Positions 47,180 through 56,336 are shown, numbered from the stretch's first letter. The stretch is DNA of 64,000 bases from DASUNQ01 sp035536455 (GCA_035536455.1 DATLOC010000028.1:219312-283311); one strand, 5' to 3'. Numbers and translations are program-made. Notes: a model not told the origin generated them from the sequence alone.

Positions 47180-47927
47180 CTAACGCCGCAGCTCGAACCT
47201 CACCGTCACCGTGTGGTACGCCCGCACCGGGGTGCCTTCGACGCGGGCGGGGCGGAAGCGCCACTGGCGGATCGCGGCGACGGCGGCTTCGTCGAGGGCC
47301 TTGGAGATGCCGCGCAGGACGCGCACGTCGCCGGTGCTGCCGTCGGTTTCGACGACCACCTCGATCACGACCGTCCCTTCCGAGCGGATCATCCGCGCCG
47401 AGGCCGGGTAGCGGGGCTCGACGCGCGAGAGGACCTCCGGCGGCGTCATGCCGACGACGTAGCGGATCGGCTCGTCGGGAACCGAGGGCCCCGGGAGGGT
47501 GACGACGAAGTCGCCGCCGCCGCCGTCGGAGGGGGGGCCTGTGGCGGGGCCGCTCCCGCCGGGGCCGGTCAGCGGCAGGTCCGACACCGGGCCGGTCGCC
47601 GGCTCCTCGCCCGTCGCGGGCGGCGGGACGTCCGCAGGCACGTCCTGCGGCTGGACGGTGGCCGCGGTGGCCGGCCCGGCCGGGCGCGGCGCCGGGTTCC
47701 GCCGGCCGCGGCTCGGGGCCGCGGGGGGTGCCGAGGTCCGGCATCGGCCGGCTGGTCATGAAGACGACCGGGAGGGCGGGCTCGCCGATCTCCCCGACGC
47801 TCCAGGTGTGCGCGCCCGCGAGGGCCGCGAAGAGGGCGGCGTGGAGGAGGAGGGCGAGCGGCAGGTAACGCCACCTGCCGGCGGGGTGCATCGGCGACGT
47901 CACGGGGACCAGGCTCTGTTCGAACAC
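47180..47927 (-). pseudogene. TonB-family energy-transducing protein, split by a frameshift
   Basis: The N-terminus (GTG 47927, AGGAGG upstream) reads HPAGRWRYLPLALLLHAALF with a transmembrane helix and then a Pro-rich stretch up to RPMPDLGTP. The C-terminus, in another frame, gives PRPAGPATAATVQPQDVPAD, then GMTPPEVLSRVEPRYPASAR, SEGTVVIEVVVETDGSTGDV and GTPVRAYHTVTVRFELRR, a standard TonB C-terminal domain. The switch falls about 47,690-47,735, beside a six-base G run (47723-47728 on the plus strand). Either a real mutation, an assembly error or a slippage site. If intact it would power the TonB-dependent receptor at 40711. Confidence 0.75.
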
Positions 47928-48028
47928 TTGGCACCTCCTGGACGGTTAGACACCCGGCAGGGCAAGATCGGTACCGCGGGCGGCGGAGCGCGTCTTGCAA
48001 CGGTCATTCGGGTTCGGGGAGGTGAGGA

Positions 48029-49084
48029 ATGCCGACGCGGATCGGGCTCATGGGGCTGGGGAGGGTGGGGCGGAACATCTTCCGCATCCTCTACAAACGG
48101 GACGACATACGGATCGCGGCGATCAGCGACACGGCGGACCACGCCGGGCTCGCCTACCTGCTTCGCTTCGACAGCATCCTCGGCCGCTTCCCCGACGAGG
48201 TGAGCCTCAAAGACGGCCATCTCTACGCGGCGGGGCGCCAAATCCGCATGCTCTCGGGGGAGAAGCCGGGAGACGTGGACTGGGGGGCGCTCGGGGTGGA
48301 CGTGGTTGTCGAGGCGACCGGCCGCTTCCGCACGCGGGCCGAGATCGAGCGCCACCTCGAGAAGGGGGCCAAGCGCGTCATCCTCTGCGCGCCGCCCGCC
48401 GACCCGCCCGACCTGACCGTCGTCATGGGGCTCAACGACGACCGGCTCCGCCCCGAGCACCGCATCGTCTCGAACGCCTCGAACACCGCCCACGCCGCCG
48501 CGCCCTTGGCGCGCATCCTCTACGACGCCTTCGGCATCGAGCGCGCCTTCCTCGCCACCGTCCACGCCTACACCAACCAGCAGCGGCTGGCCGACGTGCC
48601 GGACGCCGATCCGCGGCGCGGCCGGGCGGCGGCCGAGAACATCATCCCGCAGGAGACCAACTCCGACGAGATGCTGGCGGAGCTGATCCCCGAGCTCGCC
48701 GGCAAGGTCAGCGGCATCGCCATGAACGTGCCGGTGCCGAACGGCTCGGTCGTCGACCTCGTCTGCTGGCACGGCGCCGACGTCACGGTGGACGCGGTCA
48801 ACGAAGTCGTGCGCACCGCCTGCGCTACCGACCGCTGGCGGGGGATCCTCGACTACTCCGCGGACCCGATCGTCTCGAGCGACGTCCAGAAGAGCACCTT
48901 CTCCGGCACCTTCGACTCGCTCGCCACGATGACCCTGGGGAGCCGCGTCTCGAAGACCCTCGCCTGGTTCGACAACGGCTGGGGGTACGCCCACCGGGTC
49001 GTCGACCTGATCCGCCGCTTCGAGGAGCTCGATCGCGACGCGGCCGAGAAGAAAGCCGCGGCCGAGAAGAAGGAGGTGGCGTGA
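48029..49084 (+). CDS. GAPDH paralogue lacking the catalytic cysteine
   Basis: 351 residues, type I GAPDH fold. The Rossmann start is RIGLMGLGRVGRNIFRILYK. The active-site loop that should read S-N-A-S-C-T-T-N-C is SNASNTAHAAAPLARIL here (near residue 150): the nucleophile Cys is Asn, and the second Cys is Ala. The neighbouring catalytic His (TVHAYTNQQRLADVPD), the NAD-site region and substrate pockets remain recognisable. It should be unable to oxidise glyceraldehyde-3-phosphate by the normal route. It is the first gene of a tight operon with a normal GAPDH (1-bp overlap) and phosphofructokinase, so it may be a regulatory subunit or moonlighting protein. RBS GGGAGGTGAGG. Confidence 0.9.
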   Translation: MPTRIGLMGLGRVGRNIFRILYKRDDIRIAAISDTADHAGLAYLLRFDSILGRFPDEVSLKDGHLYAAGRQIRMLSGEKPGDVDWGALGVDVVVEATGRFRTRAEIERHLEKGAKRVILCAPPADPPDLTVVMGLNDDRLRPEHRIVSNASNTAHAAAPLARILYDAFGIERAFLATVHAYTNQQRLADVPDADPRRGRAAAENIIPQETNSDEMLAELIPELAGKVSGIAMNVPVPNGSVVDLVCWHGADVTVDAVNEVVRTACATDRWRGILDYSADPIVSSDVQKSTFSGTFDSLATMTLGSRVSKTLAWFDNGWGYAHRVVDLIRRFEELDRDAAEKKAAAEKKEVA

Positions 49085-50082
49085 TGATCAAGGTTGGGAT
49101 CAACGGCTTCGGGCGCATCGGCCGCAGCGTCTTCCGCATCCTCGCCGACCGCGAGGACATCAAGGTGGTGGCGATCAACGACCTCTACGAGAACCAGCAG
49201 CTCGCCTACCTCCTGAAGTACGACTCGCTGATGCGGGTCTTCCCCAAGGAGGTGCGGGCCGACGACGAGGCGATGTACGTCGACGGCGAGCGCATCGAGA
49301 TGACGGCCGAGAAGGACCCGGCGGCGATCCCCTGGGGGAAGCTCGGCGTGGACATCGTCGTCGAGTCGACCGGCGTCTTCACCAAGCGCGAGCTCCTCGC
49401 CAAGCACCTCGAAGGGGGCGCCAAGAAGGTCATCTTGACCGTCCCGGCCAAGGACGAGATCGACGCCACGATCGTCGTCGGCGTCAACGACCAGACCCTC
49501 CGGCCCGAGCACCGGCTGGTCTCGAACGCCTCCTGCACCACCAACTGCCTGGCGCCGCTCGCCAAGATCCTCGACGAGGCCTTCGGCATCGAGGAGGGCT
49601 TCATCACCACCGTCCACGCCTACACCAACGACCAGCGCCTGGCCGACGTGCCGCACAAGGACCTCCGCCGGAGCCGCGCGGCGGCGCAGAACATCATCCC
49701 GACGACGACCGGCGCGGCGCGCGCGGTGGGGAAGGTGATGCCGCACCTCGAGGGCAAGCTCGACGGTCTGGCGATGCGCGTGCCGGTGCCGGACGGCTCG
49801 ATCGTGGACCTGGTGGTCAAGCTGCGCGCCAAGCCCTCGGTCGCCGAGACCAACGCGGCGGTCCAGAAGGCGGCGGCGGGGGAGCTGGCCGGGATCGTCG
49901 AGTACAGCGAGGTGCCGCTCGTCTCCTCCGACGTCATCGGCAACCCGCACTCCTCGGTCTTCGACGCCCTCTCGACGACTTCGACCGGCGACGGCTACGT
50001 GCGCGTCGTCGCCTGGTACGACAACGAGTGGGGCTACTCGAACCGCGTGGTGGACCTGATCGAGCGGCTGGCCGCGGCTTGA
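49084..50082 (+). CDS. gap: Glyceraldehyde-3-phosphate dehydrogenase, type I
   Basis: 332 residues, complete and canonical: MIKVGINGFGRIGRSVFRIL (NAD-binding), active site SNASCTTNCLAPLAKILDEA with Cys near 151, TTVHAYTNDQRLADVPHKDL with catalytic His, RAAAQNIIPTTTGAARAVGK, and WYDNEWGYSNRVVDLIERLA at the end. It converts glyceraldehyde-3-phosphate, NAD and phosphate to 1,3-bisphosphoglycerate in glycolysis. The ATG overlaps the stop of the preceding paralogue, and its own stop overlaps the TTG start of phosphofructokinase, implying coordinated expression. Confidence 0.96.
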   Translation: MIKVGINGFGRIGRSVFRILADREDIKVVAINDLYENQQLAYLLKYDSLMRVFPKEVRADDEAMYVDGERIEMTAEKDPAAIPWGKLGVDIVVESTGVFTKRELLAKHLEGGAKKVILTVPAKDEIDATIVVGVNDQTLRPEHRLVSNASCTTNCLAPLAKILDEAFGIEEGFITTVHAYTNDQRLADVPHKDLRRSRAAAQNIIPTTTGAARAVGKVMPHLEGKLDGLAMRVPVPDGSIVDLVVKLRAKPSVAETNAAVQKAAAGELAGIVEYSEVPLVSSDVIGNPHSSVFDALSTTSTGDGYVRVVAWYDNEWGYSNRVVDLIERLAAA

Positions 50083-51245
50083 GCACGCCCAAGCGGGTCG
50101 GGATCCTGACCGGCGGCGGCGACGTGCCGGGGCTCAACACCGCCATCAAGGGCTTCGTCTGGCGGATGGAGGAGGCCGGTTACGAGGTGGTCGGGCTGCG
50201 CCGCGGCTGGGCGGCGCTCCTCCACGTCGTTCCCTCGGGGGACGCCGACAACGCGGCGTGGCTGCTGCCCCTGACCCGAGCCAACACCCGCACCATCGAC
50301 CGCAGCGGCGGCACCGTCCTGCATACCTCGCGCATCAACCCCGCCCTCGTCCGCGCCGACGCCGTGCCGCCCCACCTCGCCGGGCGCGGCACGCCGCTCG
50401 GCGACGGCAAGGTGGACCTGACCAAGGCGGCGCTCGAGACGCTCGAGTCGCTGCACCTGGAGGCGCTGGTGGCGATCGGCGGCGACGGCACGCTGAGCTT
50501 CGCCCGCCGCCTGCACCTCGAAGGGGCGCGCGTCCTCGGCATCCCGAAGACCATGGACAACGACGTCTTCGGCACCGACTACTGCATCGGCTTCTCGACC
50601 GCGGTGACCCGGTCGGTCAACCTGATCCACGACCTGCGCACCGTGGCCGGCTCGCACGAACGGTTCCTCGTCGTCGAGCTCTTCGGCCGCTACTCCGGCG
50701 AGACCTGCCTCCTCGCCTCGTACCTCGCCGGCACCGACCGGGCGCTCATCGCCGAGGTGCCCTTCGCGCCCGGGACGGTCGTCGAGCTCCTCGCCGAGGA
50801 CAAGCGGTCGAACCCCAGCAACTACGCCGTCGTGGCCGTCTCCGAAGGCACCTATCCGATCGGCGGGCGGCCGTTCGAGACCGGGCAGGCGGACGCGGTC
50901 GGCAATCGCGAGCTGGGCGGCGTCGGGCGCTACGTGCGCGAGCTGCTGCAGGAGGGGACCGGCGAGCGGGTGATCTACCAGCGGCTCGGGTACCTGATGC
51001 GCTCCGGCCCCCCCGACTCGCTCGACCGCCTGGTGGCCAGCAACTTCGCCAACCTCGCCGCCGACCTGATCCTGGCCGGCGAGGCGGGACGGATGGTGGT
51101 GGTCGACGGCGGGCGCTACGACACGGTGCCGCTCGAGACGGTGGGCGAGGGGGTCAAGCAGGTGGACGTCGAGCTCTTCTACGACCGCGACGCCTACCGC
51201 CCGAAGATCACCGGCGTCCTCGGGCTGCCGATGTTCCTGCACTGA
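50079..51245 (+). CDS. pfkA: 6-phosphofructokinase
   Basis: 388 residues from TTG 50079. Motifs: VGILTGGGDVPGLNTAIKGF, VAIGGDGTLSFARRLHLEGA (Gly at the position that favours ATP over pyrophosphate), LGIPKTMDNDVFGTDYCIGF, and ELFGRYSGETCLLASYLAGT. Lys in PKTMDND is a feature of the larger, PPi-related 'X' group, so phosphodonor is likely ATP but not certain. It phosphorylates fructose-6-phosphate in glycolysis. The start overlaps the gap stop by 4 nt (TTGA), giving a gap-like/gap/pfkA operon. Confidence 0.93.
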   Translation: MSTPKRVGILTGGGDVPGLNTAIKGFVWRMEEAGYEVVGLRRGWAALLHVVPSGDADNAAWLLPLTRANTRTIDRSGGTVLHTSRINPALVRADAVPPHLAGRGTPLGDGKVDLTKAALETLESLHLEALVAIGGDGTLSFARRLHLEGARVLGIPKTMDNDVFGTDYCIGFSTAVTRSVNLIHDLRTVAGSHERFLVVELFGRYSGETCLLASYLAGTDRALIAEVPFAPGTVVELLAEDKRSNPSNYAVVAVSEGTYPIGGRPFETGQADAVGNRELGGVGRYVRELLQEGTGERVIYQRLGYLMRSGPPDSLDRLVASNFANLAADLILAGEAGRMVVVDGGRYDTVPLETVGEGVKQVDVELFYDRDAYRPKITGVLGLPMFLH

Positions 51246-51260
51246 CGCGCCTAGGGCGCG

Positions 51261-52286
51261 TCACTTCACCGTGAAGCGGTAGGTCTGCACCTTCTCGCGC
51301 CGCGCGCCGTCGAGGCCGAAGACCTCGAGCGTGTAGGCGCCCGTGGCCAGCGCCTGGCGGGGCAGGTGGAGGTGGAAGGCCCCCTCCGGCTGCGCCACGA
51401 GACCGCGCGCGCTCCACACCCGCTTGCCGGCGGCGTCGCGCAGCTCGACGGCGTGCTCGCGGAAGGCGGAGGGCCCGCTGGTGTTGAGGATGAGCGTCGC
51501 GCCGCCGGCGCCCGCCGGCAGCTCGATCGTGGTGCCGGTCTCGCCGCCGCCGCGCACGACGTCGGCGCCGGGCGGGAAGAGGTCGGCGATCGCCGGGTTG
51601 AGCTCGGCGCCCCCGCCCGCGGGCGCCTCGCGCCGGGCGAGCTGCTGGCGTAGGCCTTCGGCCTCTTCGCGCGCGGCGCGCTCCGCCGCCGCGTGGGCGT
51701 CGGCCTCTTCGCGCAGGCGGCGGTTCTCTTCGGCCAGCCCGGCGGCGCGGTCGTCCGCCGGCCGGTCGTCTCCCGGCGCCACTACGGGCGGCGCGGTGCG
51801 GCCGGCGAGCCGCTCCTCCATCCGGTCGAGCGCTTGGCGGTTGGTGAGCCAGCCGCCTGCGAAGAGCAGGGCGGCGAGCCCGGCGGCCAGCGCCGCGGCC
51901 CGCCAGCGGCCGGCGGGGGCGGCCTGCCGCACCGGGGCCGCGGCCGGGGGGGCGGTGCGCGGGAAGAGGAGGACCTCCTCGTCGGCCAGGGCGTGGCTCG
52001 TCCGCGCCAGCTCGAGGTCCGCCGCGCACTGCGGGCAGGCGGCCAGGTGCTCCTCGACCAGAGCGGCGTCGATTCCCGGGGGCATCGGCTCGCCGAAGGC
52101 CGCCGCCACCAGGGCCTCGGCCGGCAGGTGGGCGCCGGCCGCGGCGAGGGCCAGCCGCGCCTCGTCGAGGACGCGCCGGCAGGCCTCGCACTTGCGGACG
52201 TGCTCCAACACCTCCTGCCGTTCTGTCGGCTCCAGGGTGCCGTTGAGGAGCCAGGGGAGCAGCTCGGTGGCGTGTTCGCAGGTCAT
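51261..52286 (-). CDS. Anti-sigma factor with two zinc-finger (zf-HC2) motifs
   Basis: 341 residues. The N-terminus has two ZAS/zf-HC2 sites: EHVRKCEACRRVLDEARLAL (about 27-46) and EEHLAACPQCAADLELARTS (about 75-94), where one is usual. A transmembrane helix near 130-150 (RAAALAAGLAALLFAGGWLT), a coiled coil (LAEENRRLREEADAHAAAER, AAREEAEGLRQQLARREAPA) and a periplasmic beta domain with a terminal YTLEVFGLDGARREKVQTYR follow. It should hold the ECF sigma factor encoded just upstream (4-nt overlap) at the membrane until a signal arrives. No protease gene for its release is adjacent. Confidence 0.88.
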   Translation of the reverse strand: MTCEHATELLPWLLNGTLEPTERQEVLEHVRKCEACRRVLDEARLALAAAGAHLPAEALVAAAFGEPMPPGIDAALVEEHLAACPQCAADLELARTSHALADEEVLLFPRTAPPAAAPVRQAAPAGRWRAAALAAGLAALLFAGGWLTNRQALDRMEERLAGRTAPPVVAPGDDRPADDRAAGLAEENRRLREEADAHAAAERAAREEAEGLRQQLARREAPAGGGAELNPAIADLFPPGADVVRGGGETGTTIELPAGAGGATLILNTSGPSAFREHAVELRDAAGKRVWSARGLVAQPEGAFHLHLPRQALATGAYTLEVFGLDGARREKVQTYRFTVK

Positions 52287-52888
52287 TCGGGTTCGCTCTC
52301 TCCAGCAGTCTTAGGCGAAGCTCTGTCGCTTGTGTTACGCCAGGCGCGCAGCTCCTCGCGCAGGGTCGACGCCTTCTCCCGGCAGCGCAGCACCCGCACC
52401 CGCAGCGTCCCCTCCGCCACCCCCTTGCGCCCGCTCATCTCGCGGTAGGAGAGGCCGGCGGCGATCATCCCCCAGAGCTCGCGGCAGTCGGCGGGCATCC
52501 GCCCCCAGACCCGCAGCAGCAGGTCGCGCGACTCCTCCTGCGACTGGAGCGAGGGGCGCCGCTGGGCGGCCGGCAGCTCCTCCTCCCCCCGGTCGAGCAC
52601 GTCGAGGTCGGCCCACTGCCAGCGCCCCTGGCCGCGCACTTGGTCCAGGCAGGTGTGGTTGACCACGCGCCAGAGGTAGGTCTTGAGGCTCGAGCCGCCG
52701 CGGAACTCCTGGCGCTGGAAGAGCCGGGTGACCTCGACGCGCACATCCTGGAGCACGTCGTCCCAGCGGTGACCGAGCCGCCGCTGGAACGGCCAGGCGG
52801 CCCGCGCGATCCACCCGTCGACGGTCGCGACCGCCGCCGAGTCGCCGCTCAGGAACCCGGTCACCACCGCCGCATCGTCTGGGCGCAT
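52283..52888 (-). CDS. ECF-type RNA polymerase sigma factor
   Basis: 201 residues from ATG 52888. Region 2 is RRLGHRWDDVLQDVRVEVTR and SSLKTYLWRVVNHTCLDQVR. Region 4 is VWGRMPADCRELWGMIAAGL followed by SYREMSGRKGVAEGTLRVRV, a helix-turn-helix for the -35 element. Its stop overlaps the anti-sigma start. TAGACT lies 7 nt before the ATG, inside a palindrome shared with the divergent CHAT gene. The longer frame upstream is a shadow of that gene. It probably drives its own operon and the CHAT lipoprotein. Confidence 0.9.
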   Translation of the reverse strand: MRPDDAAVVTGFLSGDSAAVATVDGWIARAAWPFQRRLGHRWDDVLQDVRVEVTRLFQRQEFRGGSSLKTYLWRVVNHTCLDQVRGQGRWQWADLDVLDRGEEELPAAQRRPSLQSQEESRDLLLRVWGRMPADCRELWGMIAAGLSYREMSGRKGVAEGTLRVRVLRCREKASTLREELRAWRNTSDRASPKTAGESEPE

Positions 52889-52895
52889 TGACAGA

Positions 52896-52912
52896 AGTCT
52901 ATGCGATAGACT
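52896..52912. promoter_or_regulatory. Palindrome with mirrored -10 boxes between sigma and CHAT genes
   Basis: AGTCTAT-GCG-ATAGACT is a perfect 7-bp inverted repeat. It presents TAGACT toward each gene, 7 nt from the sigma-factor ATG and about 30 nt from the CHAT ATG. A joint operator or divergent promoter is likely. Confidence 0.6.
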
Positions 52913-52942
52913 GGTTTGCAGATACGCGGAAATCTTCCCGTG

Positions 52943-55900
52943 ATGCCCTTCGGCGGGCGCCGCCACGCCTCCATCCTCGTCTCCGCGGTCTTCCTCGCCG
53001 TTACCGCCTGCGCCACGCACTCGCCGGCGCCGGCAGACCCTCCTCCGGCCGCGCCGGAGCCCGAGCTGCGGCTCGGTGAGGTCGTGGAGCGCGAGCTCCT
53101 GCCGGGGGAAACGCACGCCTTCGCGCTGCCGCTCGAAGCAGGGCGGTACCTGCGCGCCCAGGTCCGGCCGCGGGCGATGGACGTCGCGCTCAGGCTGCTT
53201 GGGCCCGATGGGGCGTCGATCGCGGAAGCCGACGGGCCGGGGGGATCGAAGGAACGCGAGCGGCTGTCCGTCGTCACGACGGCGAGCGGCCGCCATCGCT
53301 TGCTGGTGATCCGCCGCAGCGACGGGGACCCCAGGGTCTACAAGCTGGAGCTCCAGGAGCTGCGAGCCGCGGTTCCGAAAGACGCGACCCGCGTCCAGGC
53401 GGAGCGAGCGTTCGGCGAGGGGCTGCACCGGCTGGCGCTCGGGACCAAGGAGGACCTCGCGCTGGCGCTGGCGCGCTTCGAGGAGAGCCTCTCGCTCTGG
53501 CGAGCGATCGGGGACCAGGCGGGTCAGGTGGACTGCCTCAACCACTTCGGCGCCGTCGCCTACTACCGCGGCGAGACCAAAGAGGCGATCGTTCAGTACC
53601 AGCAGGCGCTCCTCCTGGCGGAGTCGGCAGGCTACCAACGGGGCCTGGGCGAGGCTTTGAACAACCTGGGGCTGGCTCACGCCCGCATCGGCGATCGGGA
53701 GGCCACGCCCCGGTTCTATCGCCGCGCGCTCGAGGTCTGGCAAGGCCTCGCAGACGGCAGCGAGACGGCGAGGACGTGGCACAACCTGGGCTGGTTCTAC
53801 CTGGAGCGCGGCGAGACGGCGCCCGCGCTCGACAGCCTGAGCCACGCCCTGGAGCTCCGGCACGCGGCCGGCGACGTGGCCGGCGAAGCGAGCACCTTGA
53901 ACGCGCTGGGCACTCTCAACCAGATGCTGCTCGGCGACACTCGCGCCGCTCTCGAGCACTTTTCACGGGCGTTGCCGCTGAGCAGAGCAGCGGGCAACGT
54001 TCGCCTGGAGGCCTATCTGCTCGGCAACCTGCCGAACGTCTATCGCCAGCGCGGCGATCTGCAGCGGGCCCTGGAGCTCTATCGTCAAGCCAGCGAAAAG
54101 CTCGAAGCGCTCGGCGACACCGTCACGCTGGCGAACGTGCTGGAGGGGCTGGGCGGTCTGTACGTCGATCTGGGCGACTTCGAGAAGGCGGCCAGGCAGT
54201 ATCGGCGCGTGCTCGTCATCTATCGCGCCGGTGGGAACCGTGATTTCGAGGCGCGTGCGCTGAGCAGCCTCGGGCTGTCCCTGTTTCGCCAGGGGGAATC
54301 CCAGGAGGCCCTCGCCGCTTACGGCGAAGCCCAGCAGCTCAGCCGGGAGATCGGCAATCGTTGGGCGGAGATCGCGGCGCTCCGGCGGCGTGCCGTGACG
54401 CAGCGTGCCCTGGGGGACGCAAAGGCCGCGCTGGCCGATCTCGAGGCCTGTCTGGCGCTGGAGAAGGCCACGGGCAACCAGAGGGAGCGGGCGGCCGTGC
54501 TGTTGGAGCTCGGCTCCGTCGCGCGCGATCTCGGCGATCCGGGCGCGGCGGCCGCGCGCTTCGAGGAGGCGCTCGGCCTGGCCCGCCGCACCGAGCATCT
54601 CGCCATGCAGAGCGAGGTGCTGCTCCGCTGGGCCGAGCTCGAGCGCGACCGCGGCGGACTGGAGCCGGCGAAGAGGATGCTCGAAGAGGCGCTGGCGATC
54701 GTCGAGTCGGTGCGCCAGCGGGTCGTCGGCCAGGAGCTCAGGGGAACCTACTCCGCCTCGCTCAGGTCCTACTACGACCTCTACATCGACGTCCTGATGC
54801 GATCGGACAAGCTCCACCCCGGAAAGCGTCATGCCGAGACGGCGTTCCAGGCCAGCGAGCGCTCGCGGGCACGCGGGCTCGCAGAGCTGCTGGCGGAAGG
54901 ACGAATCGACGTGCGGCAAGGGATTGCCGAAGAGTTCAAGGAACGGGAGATCCGCATCGGCATTCAGATCTCGAAGCTCCAGACGTCCCTGCTCGAGGAG
55001 ACCTCACGCGAAACCCGCGACGAGTCGAAGGTTGCCGAGCTGGAGCGGCGGCTCGAGGAGGTCCTGGAGAAGCGGGAGCGCCTGGAGGAGGAGCTCCGTA
55101 CGCGCCACCCTCGCTACGCGGAGGTGCGGTACCCCGAGCCCTTGGTGGTCGCCGACCTGCAGGCCGCGCTCGGGGCTGGGACCGCGTTCCTCGAGTATGC
55201 CCTCGGAGCGAAGACGTCCTATCTATTCGTCGTCACGCAGGCCGGGTTCTACAGCTTTCGCCTGCCGCCCGCCGACGAGCTGCAAAGAGAGATCGAGCGC
55301 TTCCGGCAGGCGCTCGTGAGACCCGAGCACCGGCTCCACGGGCAGCTCCGGAGCTCCGCCTACGCGCTCTACACGGTCCTGCTGGCGCCGGCGGCCGACC
55401 TGCTGGGCCCACATCACAAATGGATCATCGCTCCGGACGGTCTCTTGCACCTCCTCCCCTTCGAGGCGCTGCTCACCGCGCCACCCGACCACGCCCTCCC
55501 TCTCCAGGATCAGCCGTATGTGGTCAAGGGCCACGCCATCGGCTACGTGCCGTCCGCCGGCGTGCTGCGCGGGCTCCGTGTCAACGTCGAGGCCGGCGCG
55601 AACCAAGCGGCCGACGCTTCGAGCTTCGTCGCCTTTGCCGATCCGATCTACGGGGGCTCGGGGTCAGAGGAGCGGAGCGCCGCTGCCGAGGGGGGGCCGG
55701 CTCTGCCAGGGCTTCCGGAGACCCGCCGCGAAGCCGAGACGATCGCCGGGCTCTATCCGCGCGAACGGGTGGCTCTCTACCTCGGATCGGAGGCGAGCGA
55801 GGAGAACGCCAAGGCCAGAGCGCTCTCCTCGGCCCGGCGCATCCACTTCGCGGTGCATGGCCATCTGGATGAAGCGCGCCCCGAGCTCTCGGGACTCTTC

Positions 55901-56266
55901 CTGAGCCGCAACGCGCGCTCGACGGAGGACGGGATCCTCCAGGCCTACGAGATCTTCAACCTCGAGTTCGGTGCCGACCTCGTCGTGCTGTCGGCCTGTG
56001 AGACAGGCTTGGGCAAGCCGCTGGCCGGGGAAGGCCTGGTGGGTCTCAGCCGGGCGTTCTTCTATGCCGGCGTTCCGAGCTTGGTGACGAGCCTCTGGCG
56101 CGTCGCCGACGTCTCCACGGCTGATATGATGATCGAGTTCTATCGTCGCCTGAACGAAGGAAGGGACCGCGGGGAAGCGCTGCGCGCCGCCAAGCTGCGC
56201 CTCATGGCGGCAGGGCCGGCGCACCCTTTCTACTGGGCGCCGTTCATTCTGGTCGGAGACTCCTGA
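52943..56266 (+). CDS. TPR-CHAT caspase-like lipoprotein
   Basis: 1,107 residues from ATG 52943. Lipoprotein signal ILVSAVFLAVTACATHSPAP. Residues ~40-135 are a pre-peptidase-like beta domain (GETHAFALPLEAGRYLRAQV). Some 12 TPR repeats follow (~150-620; for example EALNNLGLAHARIGDREATP, AYLLGNLPNVYRQRGDLQRA). A coiled coil (EVLEKRERLEEELRTRHPRY, ~705) leads to a CHAT protease domain (~770-1105) with its His in RRIHFAVHGHLDEA and Cys in VVLSACETGLGKPLAGEGLV. CHAT proteins cleave specific partners once activated, some in defence or cell death. Its divergence from a sigma/anti-sigma pair suggests envelope stress control; a GTG at 52940 or TTG at 52916 could be used. Confidence 0.9.
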   Translation: MPFGGRRHASILVSAVFLAVTACATHSPAPADPPPAAPEPELRLGEVVERELLPGETHAFALPLEAGRYLRAQVRPRAMDVALRLLGPDGASIAEADGPGGSKERERLSVVTTASGRHRLLVIRRSDGDPRVYKLELQELRAAVPKDATRVQAERAFGEGLHRLALGTKEDLALALARFEESLSLWRAIGDQAGQVDCLNHFGAVAYYRGETKEAIVQYQQALLLAESAGYQRGLGEALNNLGLAHARIGDREATPRFYRRALEVWQGLADGSETARTWHNLGWFYLERGETAPALDSLSHALELRHAAGDVAGEASTLNALGTLNQMLLGDTRAALEHFSRALPLSRAAGNVRLEAYLLGNLPNVYRQRGDLQRALELYRQASEKLEALGDTVTLANVLEGLGGLYVDLGDFEKAARQYRRVLVIYRAGGNRDFEARALSSLGLSLFRQGESQEALAAYGEAQQLSREIGNRWAEIAALRRRAVTQRALGDAKAALADLEACLALEKATGNQRERAAVLLELGSVARDLGDPGAAAARFEEALGLARRTEHLAMQSEVLLRWAELERDRGGLEPAKRMLEEALAIVESVRQRVVGQELRGTYSASLRSYYDLYIDVLMRSDKLHPGKRHAETAFQASERSRARGLAELLAEGRIDVRQGIAEEFKEREIRIGIQISKLQTSLLEETSRETRDESKVAELERRLEEVLEKRERLEEELRTRHPRYAEVRYPEPLVVADLQAALGAGTAFLEYALGAKTSYLFVVTQAGFYSFRLPPADELQREIERFRQALVRPEHRLHGQLRSSAYALYTVLLAPAADLLGPHHKWIIAPDGLLHLLPFEALLTAPPDHALPLQDQPYVVKGHAIGYVPSAGVLRGLRVNVEAGANQAADASSFVAFADPIYGGSGSEERSAAAEGGPALPGLPETRREAETIAGLYPRERVALYLGSEASEENAKARALSSARRIHFAVHGHLDEARPELSGLFLSRNARSTEDGILQAYEIFNLEFGADLVVLSACETGLGKPLAGEGLVGLSRAFFYAGVPSLVTSLWRVADVSTADMMIEFYRRLNEGRDRGEALRAAKLRLMAAGPAHPFYWAPFILVGDS

Positions 56267-56336
56267 GCGTGCTCGCCCTGTAACACCGGTTGGGGCGGGC
56301 CCGCCCATGTAGGCGTCAACTCAAAGGAGGGATGGT

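Noticed and set aside
48001..52300. Shared GGTCATTCGGGTTCG at ~48,002 and ~52,284
   Set aside because: One copy is an intergenic leader, the other lies across the anti-sigma start codon; no shared context or further copies, so probably chance in GC-rich sequence.
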